64,000 bases of DNA, taken from contig NZ_CP097800.1 in the NCBI RefSeq assembly GCF_000612545.2, forward strand, positions 3,159,001 through 3,223,000. The letters run 5' to 3'. The notes below the pieces were generated by a model, which did no database searches, was not told the DNA's origin, and was given only the letters and a program-made list of their open reading frames with translations. The stretch comes from Streptomyces sp. PCS3-D2. GTDB taxonomy: Bacteria; Actinomycetota; Actinomycetes; Streptomycetales; Streptomycetaceae. Of the stretch, positions 20,979 to 32,109 are shown piece after piece (position 1 is the first letter of the stretch; each line of letters begins with the position of its first letter). A program made the translations under genes and the position numbers.

Positions 20979-21086
20979 GTTCGTCAAGCGCCCCCGGCAT
21001 ATGACTCACTCGTGAGTGCGGCCCTGCCTGAGAACTCCGGCGATACGGCGAACGCGCCCGCGAGACTCTGCCCCGTGGGAGCACTG

Positions 21087-21311
21087 ATGAGCGTCGAACC
21101 GGCAGCTCCGCAGCCTGAGCCGGAGCCGGGACCCCGTCGGCCCGTCCCGCCCTCGGGTGGCAGCTGCGGTCGGCGGCCCCTGCCGACTTCGAGGTCTTCC
21201 GCGAGTTCACGATCAAGCCGTTGACGTGCGCCAGGGCCGGGATCGTCCACTTCTGGCGGGTCGAGAACGAGGACGGACGCGCCGTGGTCCACGTCTACGC
21301 GTTGGATCCCG
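21087..21311 (+). pseudogene. Remnant of a Uma2-family (DUF820) nuclease gene
   Basis: An ATG at 21087 begins MSVEPAAPQPEPEPG, but the reading soon becomes low-complexity. In another frame, from about 21158, the sequence reads DFEVFREFTIKPLTCARAGI, then HFWRVENEDGRAVVHVYALD. This is the C-terminal part of Uma2-type restriction-endonuclease-fold proteins (usual pattern KxRKYAEAGIPHFWRVE). The catalytic core is missing and the start and end are in different frames, so this is a deleted, frameshifted relic. It abuts the terminator of the nuo operon. Confidence 0.65.
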
Positions 21312-21318
21312 CCACGGC

Positions 21319-21357
21319 CCAGGGCCCGGCTCCCCCGAAGGGGGGGCCGGGCCCTGG
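21319..21357 (-). terminator. Terminator of the nuoA-N operon
   Basis: CCAGGGCCCGGC pairs with GCCGGGCCCTGG (12 bp), continued by CCCCC with GGGGG around a GAA loop. Located 18 nt beyond the nuoN stop. Confidence 0.9.
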
Positions 21358-21374
21358 TCGGTGCGGCGGTCCGG

Positions 21375-23030
21375 TCAGCGGACGAAGGTGCTCGCCTGCC
21401 CCGCCAGCTCCAGGAAGTACTGCGGCGCCAGGCCCAGGACCAGGGTGACGGCGACGCCCACCGCGATGGTCGTCATCGTCAGCGGCGAGGGGACGGCCAC
21501 CGTCGGACCGTCGGCCTTCGGCTCGCTGAAGAACATCAGGACGATCACGCGGATGTAGAAGAAGGCGGCGATCGCGGACGACAGGACACCGATCACGACC
21601 AGCGGCCCCGCGCCGCCCTCCGCCGCCGCGCTGAACACGGCGAACTTCCCGGTGAAGCCGGACGTCAGCGGGATGCCGGCGAAGGCGAGCAGGAACACCG
21701 CGAAGACGGCCGCGGTCAGCGGCGAACGCCGGCCCAGACCGGCCCACTTGGACAGGTGCGTCGCCTCGCCGCCCGCGTCGCGCACCAGCGTGACCACGGC
21801 GAACGCGCCGATCGTCACGAAGGAGTAGGCGGCCAGGTAGAAGAGGACGGACTGGATGCCCTCCGCCGACGTCGCGATCACACCGGCCAGGATGAAGCCG
21901 GCGTGCGCGACGGAGGAGTACGCCAGCAGCCGCTTGACGTCGGTCTGGGTCACGGCGATCACCGCGCCCGCCAACATCGTGACGATGGCCACCCCCCACA
22001 TCACCGGACGCCAGTCCCAGCGCAGCCCCGGCAGGACCACGTACAGCAGCCGCAGCAGGGCGCCGAAGGCGGCCACCTTCGTCGCCGCCGCCATGAAGCC
22101 GGTGACCGGGGTGGGAGCGCCCTGGTAGACGTCCGGGGTCCACATGTGGAAGGGCGCCGCGCCGACCTTGAAGAGCAGGCCCGTCAGGATCAGCGCACCG
22201 CCCATCAGCAGCAGCACGTCGTTGCCCATGGTGCCGGCCAGGGCCGGGTCGATCGTCGTGACCGTGCCGTCGACCACGTCGGCGATCACCGCGTACGACA
22301 TGGAGCCGGCGTAGCCGTAGAGCAGGGCGATGCCGAAGAGGAGGAAGGCGGAGGCGAAGGCACCCAGCAGGAAGTACTTCACCGCGGCCTCCTGCGACAT
22401 CAGCCGCTGGCGGCGGGCGACGGCGCAGAGCAGGTACAGCGGGAGGGAGAAGACCTCCAGGGCGATGAACAGCGTCAGCAGGTCGTTGGCCGCCGGGAAG
22501 ATCAGCATTCCGGCGATCGCGAACAGGGCCAGCGGGAAGACCTCGGTGGTGGTGAAGCCCGCCTTGACCGCGGCCTTCTCGCTGTCGCTGCCGGGTACCG
22601 ACGCCGCCTGCGCGGCGAAGGAGTCCACCCGGTTGCCGTGCGCGGCCGGGTCCAGGCGCCGCTCGGCGAAGGTGAAGACCGCGACGACCGAGGCCAGCAG
22701 GATGGTGCCCTGGAGGAAGAGCGCGGGACCGTCCACGGCGATGGCGCCCATCGCGGCGATGTGCGCCTTGGTCGAGCCGTACCCGCCGGCCGCGAGGCCG
22801 ACCACCGCGGCGAAGGCCGAGGCCAGCGCGGCGAGGGTGAGGAAGACCTGCACGTAGTACCGGGACCTGCGGGGCACGAAGGCCTCCACGAGGATCCCGA
22901 CGACCGCCGCGCCCACCACGATCAGCGTGGGAGCGAGCTGCGCGTACTCGATCGTCGGTGCCGGGATCCGGTCGGCCGGCGCGTCGGCCGCCAGTGTCCA
23001 CAGGCTGTGGGCGGAAGTCAGTGCGCTCAC
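21375..23030 (-). CDS. nuoN: NADH-quinone oxidoreductase subunit N
   Basis: Antiporter-like membrane subunit (551 aa), one of three proton-pumping modules of complex I, with about 14 transmembrane helices. Diagnostic segments include FFIAL-type DLLTLFIALEVFSLPLYLLC, the Lys-bearing LLFKVGAAPFHMWTPDVYQG and TKVAAFGALLRLLY. The GTG at 23030 has AGGAGG four bases upstream and overlaps the nuoM stop (GTGA). Residues about 100-150 include an extra hydrophilic loop (RRLDPAAHGNRVDSFAAQ), as in other actinobacterial NuoN. Last gene of the operon. Confidence 0.97.
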   Translation of the reverse strand: MSALTSAHSLWTLAADAPADRIPAPTIEYAQLAPTLIVVGAAVVGILVEAFVPRRSRYYVQVFLTLAALASAFAAVVGLAAGGYGSTKAHIAAMGAIAVDGPALFLQGTILLASVVAVFTFAERRLDPAAHGNRVDSFAAQAASVPGSDSEKAAVKAGFTTTEVFPLALFAIAGMLIFPAANDLLTLFIALEVFSLPLYLLCAVARRQRLMSQEAAVKYFLLGAFASAFLLFGIALLYGYAGSMSYAVIADVVDGTVTTIDPALAGTMGNDVLLLMGGALILTGLLFKVGAAPFHMWTPDVYQGAPTPVTGFMAAATKVAAFGALLRLLYVVLPGLRWDWRPVMWGVAIVTMLAGAVIAVTQTDVKRLLAYSSVAHAGFILAGVIATSAEGIQSVLFYLAAYSFVTIGAFAVVTLVRDAGGEATHLSKWAGLGRRSPLTAAVFAVFLLAFAGIPLTSGFTGKFAVFSAAAEGGAGPLVVIGVLSSAIAAFFYIRVIVLMFFSEPKADGPTVAVPSPLTMTTIAVGVAVTLVLGLAPQYFLELAGQASTFVR

Positions 23031-24643
23031 TTCGCCTCCTCCCCGTTCTTGGCTTCGACGGCGACCTCGGGCTTCGGGTCCGTCTGCTTCACGTCCGACA
23101 TGGTGTGCTCCACCGCCGGGTTGACGACGTCGGTGAGGACCTTCGGGTAGACGCCGAGCCCGATCAGCAGCGCGATCAGCGGGGCGACCACCAGCACTTC
23201 GCGCAGGCGCAGGTCCGGCATCGTGCGGACCTCCTCCTTCACGGGCCCGGTCATCGTGCGCTGGTAGAGCACCAGCGTGTAGAGCGCGGCCAGCACGATG
23301 CCGACGGTGGCGATGATCCCGACGACCGGGTAGCGGGCGTACGTGCCGACCAGGACGAGGAACTCGCTGACGAAGGGCGCGAGGCCGGGCAGCGAGAGGG
23401 TGGCCAGGCCGCCGATCAGGAAGGTCCCGGCGAGGACCGGGGCGACCTTCTGGACGCCGCCGTAGTCGGCGATGAGCCGCGAGCCGCGCCGCGAGATCAG
23501 GAAGCCGGCCACCAGCATGAGCGCCGCCGTCGACAGGCCGTGGTTGACCATGTAGAGGGTGGCGCCGGACTGGCCCTGGGAGGTCATCGCGAAGATGCCC
23601 AGGATGATGAAGCCGAAGTGCGAGATGGAGGCGTAGGCCACCAGCCGCTTGATGTCCCGCTGGCCGACGGCCACCAGCGCCCCGTAGACGATGCTGATCA
23701 GGGCCAGGACGAGGATCACCGGCGTGGCCCACTTGCTGGCGTCGGGGAAGAGTCCGAGACAGAAGCGGAGCATCGCGAAGGTGCCGACCTTGTCGACGAC
23801 CGCGGTGATCAGCACGGCAACGGGGGCGGTGGCCTCGCCCATCGCGTTCGGCAGCCAGGTGTGCAGCGGCCACAGCGGGGCCTTCACCGCGAAGGCGAAG
23901 AAGAAGCCGAGGAACAGCAGCCGCTCGGTGTTGGTCGCCATGTCCAGGGTGCCCGCGGCGCGGGCGGCGGTGATCTCCTGGAGCGAGAAGTTCCCGGCGA
24001 CCACGTACAGGCCGATGACGGCGGCCAGCATGATCAGGCCGCCGACCAGGTTGTAGAGGAGGAACTTGACCGCCGCGTAACTGCGTTGCGCGGCCGCGTT
24101 CTCCTCGCTGCCCGAGTGGGCCCGGTCCCCGAAGCCGCCGATGAGGAAGTACATCGGGATGAGCATGGCTTCGAAGAAGATGTAGAAGAGGAAGACGTCG
24201 GTGGCCTCGAAGGAGATGATCACCATCGCCTCGACCATCAGGATCAGGGCGAAGAAGCCCTGGGTCGGGCGCCAGCGCGAGGGCTTCCAGGTGGCGGAGC
24301 CGCTCACCGGCTCCGCCGGCGGGTCGGCGTCGTGCCAGCCGGCCGCGATCACGAAGGGGATCAGGAGCGCGGTGAGTCCGATGAGGACGACGCCGATCCC
24401 GTCCACGCCCAGCTCGTAGCGGACGCCGAAGTCGGCGATCCAGGGGCGGGATTCGGTGAGCTGGTAGCGGTCGCCACCGGGTTCGAAGCGGATGGCGATG
24501 AGCACGGCCAGGGCCAGTGTCGCCAGCGAGAAGAGCAGCGCGAGCCACTTGGCGGCGGTCCGGCGGGCGGCCGGGACGGCCGCCGTCAGGATCGCGCCGA
24601 CCGCGGGCACCGCGGCCGTGGCCGTCAGAAGCGGGAAGTTCAT
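23027..24643 (-). CDS. nuoM: NADH-quinone oxidoreductase subunit M
   Basis: Second antiporter-like proton-pumping subunit (538 aa). FYIFFEAMLIPMYFLIGGFG contains the conserved glutamate of helix 5, and FAFAVKAPLWPLHTWLPNAM holds the helix-7/8 lysine. VYGALVAVGQRDIKRLVAYA and SISHFGFIILG are further family signatures. It lies between nuoL and nuoN in standard order. A charged C-terminal extension (SDVKQTDPKPEVAVEAKNGE) follows the last helix. ATG at 24643; the 1-nt gap to nuoL indicates coupling. Confidence 0.97.
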   Translation of the reverse strand: MNFPLLTATAAVPAVGAILTAAVPAARRTAAKWLALLFSLATLALAVLIAIRFEPGGDRYQLTESRPWIADFGVRYELGVDGIGVVLIGLTALLIPFVIAAGWHDADPPAEPVSGSATWKPSRWRPTQGFFALILMVEAMVIISFEATDVFLFYIFFEAMLIPMYFLIGGFGDRAHSGSEENAAAQRSYAAVKFLLYNLVGGLIMLAAVIGLYVVAGNFSLQEITAARAAGTLDMATNTERLLFLGFFFAFAVKAPLWPLHTWLPNAMGEATAPVAVLITAVVDKVGTFAMLRFCLGLFPDASKWATPVILVLALISIVYGALVAVGQRDIKRLVAYASISHFGFIILGIFAMTSQGQSGATLYMVNHGLSTAALMLVAGFLISRRGSRLIADYGGVQKVAPVLAGTFLIGGLATLSLPGLAPFVSEFLVLVGTYARYPVVGIIATVGIVLAALYTLVLYQRTMTGPVKEEVRTMPDLRLREVLVVAPLIALLIGLGVYPKVLTDVVNPAVEHTMSDVKQTDPKPEVAVEAKNGEEAK

Positions 24644-24644
24644 G

Positions 24645-26540
24645 TCACACCGCCCTCATCAGCAGGGTCGCGGCGATGAGGATCGCCGTCCCCCCGAACA
24701 TCGAGACCGCGTAGCTGCGGGCGTAGCCGTTCTGCAGCCTGCGCAGTCGGCCCGAGAGACCGCCGACCGAGGCGGCCGTCCCGTTGACCACCCCGTCGAC
24801 CAGGCTGTGGTCGACGTACACGAGGGAGCGGGTCAGGTGCTCCCCGCCGCGCACCAGCACGACGTGGTTGAAGTCGTCCTGGTACAGGTCGCGGCGGGCC
24901 GCCCGGGTGAGGAGGGAGCCGCGCGGGGCGACGACCGGGACGGGCCGCTTGCCGTACATCGCCCACGCGATGCCGACGCCCGCGAGGAGCATCACCATGG
25001 TGGCCGCGGTGACCGTCGTGGCGCTGACCGGCGGGTTGCCGTGCGCGTAGCCGGTGACGGGCTCCAGCCACTTCAGGAAACGCTCGCCGATCTCGAAGAA
25101 GGCACCGGCGAAGACCGATCCGAAGGCGAGGATGACCATCGGGACGGTCATGGACTTCGGGGACTCGTGCGGGTGCGGCTCGTGGCCGTCGGCGGACGGC
25201 TGCCAGCGCTTCTCGCCGAAGAAGGTGAGGAGCATGACGCGGGTCATGTAGAAGGCGGTGATGCCGGCGCCCAGCAGGGTGACCCCGCCGAGGATCCAGC
25301 CCTCGGTGCCGCCCTTCGCGAACGCCGCCTCGATGATCATGTCCTTGGAGAAGAAGCCGGACAGGCCCGGGAAGCCGATGATCGCCAGGTAGCCGAGCCC
25401 GAAGGTGACGAAGGTGACCGGCATGTACTTCCTCAAGGCCCCGTACTTGCGCATGTCGACCTCGTCGTTCATCCCGTGCATCACGGAACCGGCGCCGAGG
25501 AAGAGGCCGGCCTTGAAGAAGCCGTGCGTCACCAGGTGCATGATCGCGAAGACGTAGCCGATCGGGCCGAGGCCCGCGGCGAGGATCATGTAGCCGATCT
25601 GCGACATCGTCGACCCCGCCAGGGCCTTCTTGATGTCGTCCTTCGCGCAACCGACGATCGCACCGAAGAGCAGCGTGACCGCTCCCACGACGGTGACCAC
25701 CAACTGGGCGTCGGGGGCGGCGTTGAAGACCGCGGCGGAGCGGACGATCAAGTAGACGCCGGCGGTCACCATCGTGGCCGCGTGGATGAGGGCCGAGACC
25801 GGGGTCGGGCCCTCCATCGCGTCCCCGAGCCAGGACTGCAGCGGCACCTGAGCCGACTTGCCGCAGGCCGCGAGCAGCAGCATCAGGCCGATGGCGGTGA
25901 GCTTGCCCTCGGAGGCCTCCCCCACCGCGCCGAACACCGGCCCGAAGGCGAAGGTCCCGAAGGTGGTGAACATCAGCATGATCGCGATCGACAGGCCCAT
26001 GTCGCCGACGCGGTTGACCAGGAACGCCTTCTTCGCGGCGGTGGCCGCGCTGGGCTTGTGCTGCCAGAAGCCGATCAGCAGGTACGAGGCGAGGCCCACG
26101 CCCTCCCAGCCGAAGTACAGCAGCAGGTAGTTGTCGGCGAGGACCAGCAGCAGCATGGCCGCGACGAACAGGTTCAGGTAGCCGAAGAAGCGGCGGCGGC
26201 GCTCGTCGTGCTCCATGTACCCGATCGAGTACACGTGAATGAGCGTGCCGACGCCCGAGATCAGCAGGACGAAGGTCATCGACAGCTGGTCCAGCTGGAA
26301 GGCCATGTCCGCCTGGAAGCCCTCGACGGGGATCCAGGTGTACAGCTTCTGGGTCAGCGTCCGGTCCTCGGCGCTGCGCCCCAGCATGTCGGCGAAGAGC
26401 GCGACGCCGATCCCGAAGGAGACGGCCGCGAGCAGGGTGCCGATCCAGTGGCCGGCCTTGTCGAGGCGCCGGCCGCCGCAGAGCAGCACCACCGCTCCGA
26501 GCAGCGGCGCCGCGATCAGCAGCGCAATCAGGTTCTCCAC
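24645..26540 (-). CDS. nuoL: NADH-quinone oxidoreductase subunit L
   Basis: Distal antiporter-like subunit (631 aa) with the long C-terminal helix that runs along the membrane arm. Signatures: [20 protein letters not shown] (helix-5 glutamate), [20 protein letters not shown] (helix-7/8 lysine), [13 protein letters not shown] and [17 protein letters not shown]-type [23 protein letters not shown] at 26540 is preceded by AGGGGT. It is separated from nuoK by only 9 nt. Confidence 0.97.
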   Translation of the reverse strand: MENLIALLIAAPLLGAVVLLCGGRRLDKAGHWIGTLLAAVSFGIGVALFADMLGRSAEDRTLTQKLYTWIPVEGFQADMAFQLDQLSMTFVLLISGVGTLIHVYSIGYMEHDERRRRFFGYLNLFVAAMLLLVLADNYLLLYFGWEGVGLASYLLIGFWQHKPSAATAAKKAFLVNRVGDMGLSIAIMLMFTTFGTFAFGPVFGAVGEASEGKLTAIGLMLLLAACGKSAQVPLQSWLGDAMEGPTPVSALIHAATMVTAGVYLIVRSAAVFNAAPDAQLVVTVVGAVTLLFGAIVGCAKDDIKKALAGSTMSQIGYMILAAGLGPIGYVFAIMHLVTHGFFKAGLFLGAGSVMHGMNDEVDMRKYGALRKYMPVTFVTFGLGYLAIIGFPGLSGFFSKDMIIEAAFAKGGTEGWILGGVTLLGAGITAFYMTRVMLLTFFGEKRWQPSADGHEPHPHESPKSMTVPMVILAFGSVFAGAFFEIGERFLKWLEPVTGYAHGNPPVSATTVTAATMVMLLAGVGIAWAMYGKRPVPVVAPRGSLLTRAARRDLYQDDFNHVVLVRGGEHLTRSLVYVDHSLVDGVVNGTAASVGGLSGRLRRLQNGYARSYAVSMFGGTAILIAATLLMRAV

Positions 26541-26549
26541 AGCGACCCC

Positions 26550-26849
26550 TTACAGCTTCATCAGGCTGGCGTCGTCGACCGAGGCCGAGTGGCGGGTACG
26601 GAACAGCGACACGATGATCGCCAGGCCGACCACGACCTCGGCGGCGGCGACGACCATCGTGAAGAAGGCGATGATCTGACCGTCGAGGTTGCCGTGCATC
26701 CGGGAGAACGCGACGAAGGCCAGGTTGCAGGCGTTGAGCATCAGCTCGATGCACATGAACAGCACGATCGCGTTCTTGCGGATCAGCACCCCGACGGCGC
26801 CGATCGTGAACAGCAGGGCCGCCAGGTACAGGTAGTTGACCGGATTCAC
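26550..26849 (-). CDS. nuoK: NADH-quinone oxidoreductase subunit K
   Basis: Small three-helix membrane subunit (99 aa, the family's usual size) homologous to MrpC. Both conserved membrane glutamates are present: in [18 protein letters not shown] and in [19 protein letters not shown]. The GTG start overlaps the nuoJ stop (GTGA). Confidence 0.97.
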   Translation of the reverse strand: MNPVNYLYLAALLFTIGAVGVLIRKNAIVLFMCIELMLNACNLAFVAFSRMHGNLDGQIIAFFTMVVAAAEVVVGLAIIVSLFRTRHSASVDDASLMKL

Positions 26850-27652
26850 TTCGAGGCCTCCTCACGGCCGAGGCGCTCCGCCGAACGCTGCTCCAGCGCC
26901 TTGAGGTCGTCGAGCGCCTCGCCGGAGACGTCGCGGACCTGGCCGCGATCGCGCAGCGTCCGGCTGACGGTGAGCTCGGACGGGGTGCCGTCCGGCAGCA
27001 GGCCGGGCACGTCCACCGCGTTGTGGCGGGCGTAGACCCCGGGCGCGGGCAGCGGCGGGAGCTGCACGCCCTCGCGTACGCGGCGCTCGGCCAGCTCGCG
27101 CTGGGTCGCGGCCCGTTCGGTGCGCTCGCGGTGGGTGAGCACCATCGCGCCGACGGCTGCGGTGATCAGCAGAGCGCCGGTGATCTCGAAGGCGAACACG
27201 TACTTGGTGAAGATCAGCTGGGCGAGGCCCTCGACGTGCCCGGCGGAGTTGATCCGGCCGAGCCCGTTGAAGTGGCCCAGCCCGGCGTGGCCGATGCCGG
27301 CGCACAGCAGGATGCCGAAGCCGAGGCCGCACAGGAGGGCCAGCCAGCGCTGCCCCTTGATGGTCTCCTTCAGGGAGTCGGCGGCGGTGACGCCGACGAG
27401 CATGACCACGAAGAGGAAGAGCATCATGATCGCGCCGGTGTAGACGATGACCTGGACGACGCCCAGGAAGTACGCCCCGTTGGCGAGGTAGAAGACCGCC
27501 AGGATGATCATCGTCCCGGCGAGGCTGAGTGCGCTGTGCACGGCCTTCTTCATCAGGATCGTGGCCAGCGCACCGATGACGGCGACGGTGCCGAGGACCC
27601 AGAACTGCACGGCCTCACCGGTGGAGGTGACGGTCGCGGCGATGGCGCTCAT
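26846..27652 (-). CDS. nuoJ: NADH-quinone oxidoreductase subunit J
   Basis: Five-helix membrane subunit (268 aa). The core up to residue about 175 matches NuoJ ([40 protein letters not shown], with the pi-bulge region in the latter). About 90 residues of charged C-terminal extension follow, rich in Arg and Glu, as is common in actinobacteria. The ATG at 27652 overlaps the nuoI stop (ATGA). Confidence 0.96.
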   Translation of the reverse strand: MSAIAATVTSTGEAVQFWVLGTVAVIGALATILMKKAVHSALSLAGTMIILAVFYLANGAYFLGVVQVIVYTGAIMMLFLFVVMLVGVTAADSLKETIKGQRWLALLCGLGFGILLCAGIGHAGLGHFNGLGRINSAGHVEGLAQLIFTKYVFAFEITGALLITAAVGAMVLTHRERTERAATQRELAERRVREGVQLPPLPAPGVYARHNAVDVPGLLPDGTPSELTVSRTLRDRGQVRDVSGEALDDLKALEQRSAERLGREEASK

Positions 27653-28251
27653 GCCCCCACCTCCGCGGTGTTCCCGTCGTCGGAGCCGGCCGGCTCCTCG
27701 CCCTTGGAGACCGCGACCTGCCGGACCGTGCCCGGGGCGGCGCCCGTCACCAGTCCGCGGTAGTAGTCCTGCTCGTCGGTACCGGGGAAGATCGAGTGCG
27801 GCGCCTCGACCATGCCCTCGGTGAGGCCGGCGAGCAGCTGCTCCTTGGTGTAGATGAGGGACTCGCGGCTGGCATCGGCCAGTTCGAACTCGTTCGTCAT
27901 GGTCAGCGCCCGGGTCGGGCACGCCTCGACGCACAGCCCGCACAGGATGCAGCGGGCGTAGTTGATCTGGTAGACCCTGCCGTACCGCTCACCCGGGGAG
28001 TAGCGCTCCTCCTCGGTGTTGTCCGCACCCTCCACGTAGATGGCGTCGGCGGGGCAGGCCCAGGCGCACAGCTCGCACCCGATGCACTTCTCCAGACCGT
28101 CGGGGTGCCGGTTGAGCTGGTGCCGTCCGTGGAAGCGCGGGGCGGTCGTCTTCTGCTGCTCCGGGTACTGCTCGGTGAGGCGCTTCTTGAACATGGCCTT
28201 GAAGGTCACGCCGAAGCCGGCCACCGGATTCTGCCACTTCTCGTCAGACAT
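27649..28251 (-). CDS. nuoI: NADH-quinone oxidoreductase subunit I
   Basis: Ferredoxin-like subunit (200 aa) carrying the two [4Fe-4S] clusters N6a and N6b. Both CxxCxxCxxxCP motifs are intact: [12 protein letters not shown] and [12 protein letters not shown]. The ATG at 28251 ([20 protein letters not shown]) is preferred over an upstream in-frame codon. Its 5' end overlaps the end of nuoH by 8 nt. The C-terminal 60 residues are a hydrophilic extension. Confidence 0.96.
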   Translation of the reverse strand: MSDEKWQNPVAGFGVTFKAMFKKRLTEQYPEQQKTTAPRFHGRHQLNRHPDGLEKCIGCELCAWACPADAIYVEGADNTEEERYSPGERYGRVYQINYARCILCGLCVEACPTRALTMTNEFELADASRESLIYTKEQLLAGLTEGMVEAPHSIFPGTDEQDYYRGLVTGAAPGTVRQVAVSKGEEPAGSDDGNTAEVGA

Positions 28252-29608
28252 TCTCAGCACCCTCCTCTCGGTCACTGTCGGTGTTCGCGCCGCCACTGAC
28301 GATCAGCTCGCGCTCGTTGCGGGGCCGCCTGCGCGGTACGGGTGCCAGGTGCTGGCCGGGCTTGGGCGGTACGGGGAACCCGCCCGCCAGCGGATCGAAG
28401 GGCGCGGTGTCCCGGCCGGCGTCCGCGGCCGCCGCCTTCTCGCGCTTGTCGCGGAAGACGTCCGCGACGAAGGAGAGCAGCAGGATCGCCACGACGGCGC
28501 CGCCGACGTAGAGGGCGATGTCCGCCATCGCGTAGTTCTCGTTGCGCAGGGCCCGGACGGTGGCGACCATCATCAGCCAGACCACGGAGACCGGGATCAG
28601 GACCTTCCAGCCGAGCTTCATCAGCTGGTCGTAGCGCACGCGGGGCAGCGTGCCGCGCAGCCAGATGAAGAAGAAGAGGAGCAGCTGCACCTTGAGGACG
28701 AACCAGAGGAGCGGCCACCAGCCGTGGTTGGCGCCCTCCCAGAAGGTGCTGATCGGGTACGGGGCCCGCCAGCCGCCGAGGAACAGCGTGACCGAGACCG
28801 CCGAGACGGTGACCATGTTGACGTACTCGGCGAGCATGAACAGCGCGAACTTGATGGACGAGTATTCGGTGTTGAAACCGCCGACCAGGTCGCCCTCGGA
28901 CTCCGGCATGTCGAAGGGGGCGCGGTTGGTCTCGCCGACCATCGTGACGACGTAGATGATGAAGGACACCGGCAGCAGCACGATGAACCAGCGGTCCTGC
29001 TGGGCCTCCACGATCGCCGAGGTCGACATCGACCCGGAGTAGAGGAAGACCGAGGCGAAGGCCGCACCCATCGCGATCTCGTAGGAGATCATCTGCGCGC
29101 AGGAGCGCAGGCCGCCGAGGAGCGGGTAGGTGGAGCCGGAGGACCAGCCGGCGAGGACGATGCCGTAGATGCCGACGGAGGCCACCGCGAGGATGTAGAG
29201 CATCGCGATGGGCAGGTCGGTCAGCTGCATCGAGGTGCGCTGCCCGAAGATGGAGACCTCGTTGCCGGCCGGTCCGAAGGGGATCACCGCGATGGCCATG
29301 AAGGCCGGGATCGCCGCGATGATCGGGGCCAGGACGTACACCACCTTGTCGGCCCGCTTGACGACGATGTCTTCCTTGAGCATCAGCTTCACGCCGTCGG
29401 CGAGCGACTGGAGCATGCCCCAGGGGCCGTGCCGGTTGGGGCCGATGCGCAGCTGCATCCAGGCGACGACCTTGCGCTCCCACACGATGGAGAACAGCAC
29501 CGTCACCATCAGGAAGGCGAAGCAGAACACCGCCTTGACGACGACGAGCCACCAGACGTCCCGTCCGAAGAGGGACAGGTCCTCGGCAGCGAGTTGAACG
29601 GTGTTCAC
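28244..29608 (-). CDS. nuoH: NADH-quinone oxidoreductase subunit H
   Basis: Eight-helix subunit (454 aa) at the junction of the two arms, forming part of the quinone chamber. Conserved features: [60 protein letters not shown] and [20 protein letters not shown] (acidic quinone-site loop). A hydrophilic C-terminal tail of about 70 residues is rich in Pro and Arg. GTG start at 29608 overlaps the nuoG stop (GTGA). Confidence 0.97.
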   Translation of the reverse strand: MNTVQLAAEDLSLFGRDVWWLVVVKAVFCFAFLMVTVLFSIVWERKVVAWMQLRIGPNRHGPWGMLQSLADGVKLMLKEDIVVKRADKVVYVLAPIIAAIPAFMAIAVIPFGPAGNEVSIFGQRTSMQLTDLPIAMLYILAVASVGIYGIVLAGWSSGSTYPLLGGLRSCAQMISYEIAMGAAFASVFLYSGSMSTSAIVEAQQDRWFIVLLPVSFIIYVVTMVGETNRAPFDMPESEGDLVGGFNTEYSSIKFALFMLAEYVNMVTVSAVSVTLFLGGWRAPYPISTFWEGANHGWWPLLWFVLKVQLLLFFFIWLRGTLPRVRYDQLMKLGWKVLIPVSVVWLMMVATVRALRNENYAMADIALYVGGAVVAILLLSFVADVFRDKREKAAAADAGRDTAPFDPLAGGFPVPPKPGQHLAPVPRRRPRNERELIVSGGANTDSDREEGAENV

Positions 29609-32109
29609 GCGCCCACCTCCGCAGTGGTGTCGCCTGCGCCGGCCGGGGTCGCCGGGCCGATGCGTACGAGGGTGCCCGGGCGGGCTCCGGCGTCGGCGAG
29701 GACGCCGGAGCCGGTGGAGTTCAGCGGGAGCCAGACGACGCGGTCGGGCATCTCGGCGATCCGGAGCGGGAGTTCCACCGTGCCGGCGGGGCCGGTGACC
29801 GCGAGGACGTCGCCCTCCTTGACGCCCGTCTCGGTGGCCGTGGCGGCCGACAGCCGGGCTGCGGCCTCGTGCCGGGTACCGGCCAGGGCCTCGTCGCCCT
29901 CCTGGAGCAGGCCCCGGTCCAGCAGGAGCCGGTGACCGGCGAGGACCGCCTCGCCGACGCCCGGACGGGGCAGCGGCACCGGGTCGGTGGACTGCTCGGC
30001 GGCGAGCGCGCCCTCCCAGGGGCCGAGCCGCTCCAGTTCGCGGCGTACGGCGTGCACGTCGGGCAGGTCGATCGGCCGGTCGGCGGCGTCGGCCAGCATG
30101 TGCAGCACGCGGGCGTCGGCCGGGGCGAGCCGGCGGGTCATCTGGTCGGGCTTGAGCGCGGCCTCGAAGGGCCGGACGCGCCCTTCCCAGTTGATGAACG
30201 CGCCCGCCTTCTCGGCGACCGCGGCGACCGGCAGGACCACGTCCGCGTGGTCGGTGACCTCGCCGGGCCGCAGTTCCAGGGAGACCACGAAGGCCTCCTT
30301 GAGGGCGGTCCGCGCGCGGGCCGGGTCCGGCAGGTCGGTGACCTCCACACCCGCGACCAGCAACGCGGACAGTTCCCGGGTGGCCGCCGCCTCGACGATC
30401 TGGCCGGTGTCGCGGCCGTAGCGGTGCGGGAGTTCGTCCAGGCCCCAGGCGGTGGCGACCTCGTCGCGGGCCCGCGGGTCGGTGGCCGGACGGCCGCCCG
30501 GCAGCAGGGACGGCAGGGCGCCGGCCTCGACGGCCGCCCGCTCCCCGGCCCGGCGCGGGATCCACACGAGCTTCGCCCCGGTGGCGGCGGCCGCCCGTAC
30601 GGCGGCGGTCAGCGCACCGGGCACACCGGCGAGGCGCTCTCCGACGACGATGACGGCGCCCGGTGCGCGCAGCGCCTCGGCGGCCTCCGCGCCGCCCGCC
30701 TCCAGGCCGGTCCGCGAGGACAGCGCGTCGAGCCAGTCGGGCTCGGTGCCGGGAGCGGCCGCCAGGAGGGTGCCGCCGGCCTTCTGAAGTCCGCGGGTGG
30801 CGAAGGGGGCCAGGGCGAAGGTCCGCTGCTTGGACCTGCGGTGGGCCTTGCGCAGCCGCAGGAAGACCCCGGGGGCCTCCTCCTCGGCCTCGATGCCGGC
30901 GAGCAGCACCGCGGGCGCCGCCTCCAGCGAGGTGTAGGTGACGCCGTCGCCGTCGAGGTCCTTGCCGGTGCCGGCGACGGTGGCGGCCAGGAAGTCGGCC
31001 TCCTCCGCGCTGTGCACGCGGGCCCGGAAGTCGATGTCGTTGGTGTCGAGCACGACCCGGGCGAACTTGGCGTAGGCGTAGGCGTCCTCGACGGTGAGCC
31101 GGCCGCCGGTGAGCACTCCGGCCCGGCCGCGTGCGGCGGCGAGCCCGTTCGCGGCGGCCTCCAGGGCCTCGGGCCAGCTCGCCGGTTCCAGGACCCCGGC
31201 GGCGCTGCGCACCAGCGGGGTGGTCAGGCGGTCCGGGCGCTGTGCGTAGCGGAACCCGAAGCGGCCCTTGTCGCAGACCCATTCCTCGTTGACCTCGGGG
31301 TCCTCCGCGGCGAGGCGCCGCAGCACCTTGCCGCGCCGGTGGTCGGTACGGGTCGCGCAGCCGCCCGCGCAGTGCTCGCACACGCTCGGGGAGGAGACGA
31401 GGTCGAAGGGGCGGGAGCGGAACCGGTACGCGGCCGAGGTGAGGGCACCGACCGGGCAGATCTGGATGGTGTTGCCGGAGAAGTACGACTCGAAGGGATC
31501 GCCCTCGCCGATGCCGACCTGCTGGAGTGCGCCGCGCTCCAGGAGCTCGATCATCGGGTCGCCTGCGATCTCGTTGGAGAAGCGGGTGCAGCGGGCGCAC
31601 AGGACGCACCGCTCCCGGTCGAGCAGGACCTGCGGGGAGATCGGGACGGGCTTCTCGTAGGTCCGCTTCCTGCCCTCGAAGCGGGACTCGGCGTTGCCGT
31701 GCGACATCGCCTGGTTCTGCAGCGGGCACTCGCCGCCCTTGTCGCAGACGGGGCAGTCCAGCGGGTGGTTGATGAGCAGCAGCTCCATCACCCCGCGCTG
31801 GGCCTTGTCGGCGACCTCGGAGGTCAGCTGGGTCCTGACGACCATGCCGTCGGTGCAGGTGATGGTGCAGGAGGCCATCGGCTTGCGCTGGCCCTCGACC
31901 TCGACGATGCACTGGCGGCAGGCGCCGGCGGGGGGAAGGAGGGGGTGGTCGCAGAACCGGGGGATCTCGATGCCGAGTTGTTCGGCGGCGCGGATGACGA
32001 GGGTGCCCTTGGGCACCGAGAGCTCGGCTCCGTCGATGGTCAGCGAGACCAGGTCCTCCGGCGGGACGGCGGGTTCCCCTCCGGAGGCGGCCGTAGTGGT
32101 GACGGTCAT
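29605..32109 (-). CDS. nuoG: NADH-quinone oxidoreductase subunit G
   Basis: Large peripheral-arm subunit (834 aa) of the molybdopterin-oxidoreductase fold without molybdenum. The N-terminal 2Fe-2S domain is seen in [16 protein letters not shown]; the His-ligated cluster N5 in [15 protein letters not shown]4 in CVLCARC with CPVGAL. An additional C-x2-C-x3-C set (CEHCAGGC) plus a later Cys (VCDKGRFGF) would bind the extra cluster N7, which only some bacteria keep. ATG at 32109, a few bases into the nuoF stop. Confidence 0.97.
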   Translation of the reverse strand: MTVTTTAASGGEPAVPPEDLVSLTIDGAELSVPKGTLVIRAAEQLGIEIPRFCDHPLLPPAGACRQCIVEVEGQRKPMASCTITCTDGMVVRTQLTSEVADKAQRGVMELLLINHPLDCPVCDKGGECPLQNQAMSHGNAESRFEGRKRTYEKPVPISPQVLLDRERCVLCARCTRFSNEIAGDPMIELLERGALQQVGIGEGDPFESYFSGNTIQICPVGALTSAAYRFRSRPFDLVSSPSVCEHCAGGCATRTDHRRGKVLRRLAAEDPEVNEEWVCDKGRFGFRYAQRPDRLTTPLVRSAAGVLEPASWPEALEAAANGLAAARGRAGVLTGGRLTVEDAYAYAKFARVVLDTNDIDFRARVHSAEEADFLAATVAGTGKDLDGDGVTYTSLEAAPAVLLAGIEAEEEAPGVFLRLRKAHRRSKQRTFALAPFATRGLQKAGGTLLAAAPGTEPDWLDALSSRTGLEAGGAEAAEALRAPGAVIVVGERLAGVPGALTAAVRAAAATGAKLVWIPRRAGERAAVEAGALPSLLPGGRPATDPRARDEVATAWGLDELPHRYGRDTGQIVEAAATRELSALLVAGVEVTDLPDPARARTALKEAFVVSLELRPGEVTDHADVVLPVAAVAEKAGAFINWEGRVRPFEAALKPDQMTRRLAPADARVLHMLADAADRPIDLPDVHAVRRELERLGPWEGALAAEQSTDPVPLPRPGVGEAVLAGHRLLLDRGLLQEGDEALAGTRHEAAARLSAATATETGVKEGDVLAVTGPAGTVELPLRIAEMPDRVVWLPLNSTGSGVLADAGARPGTLVRIGPATPAGAGDTTAEVGA

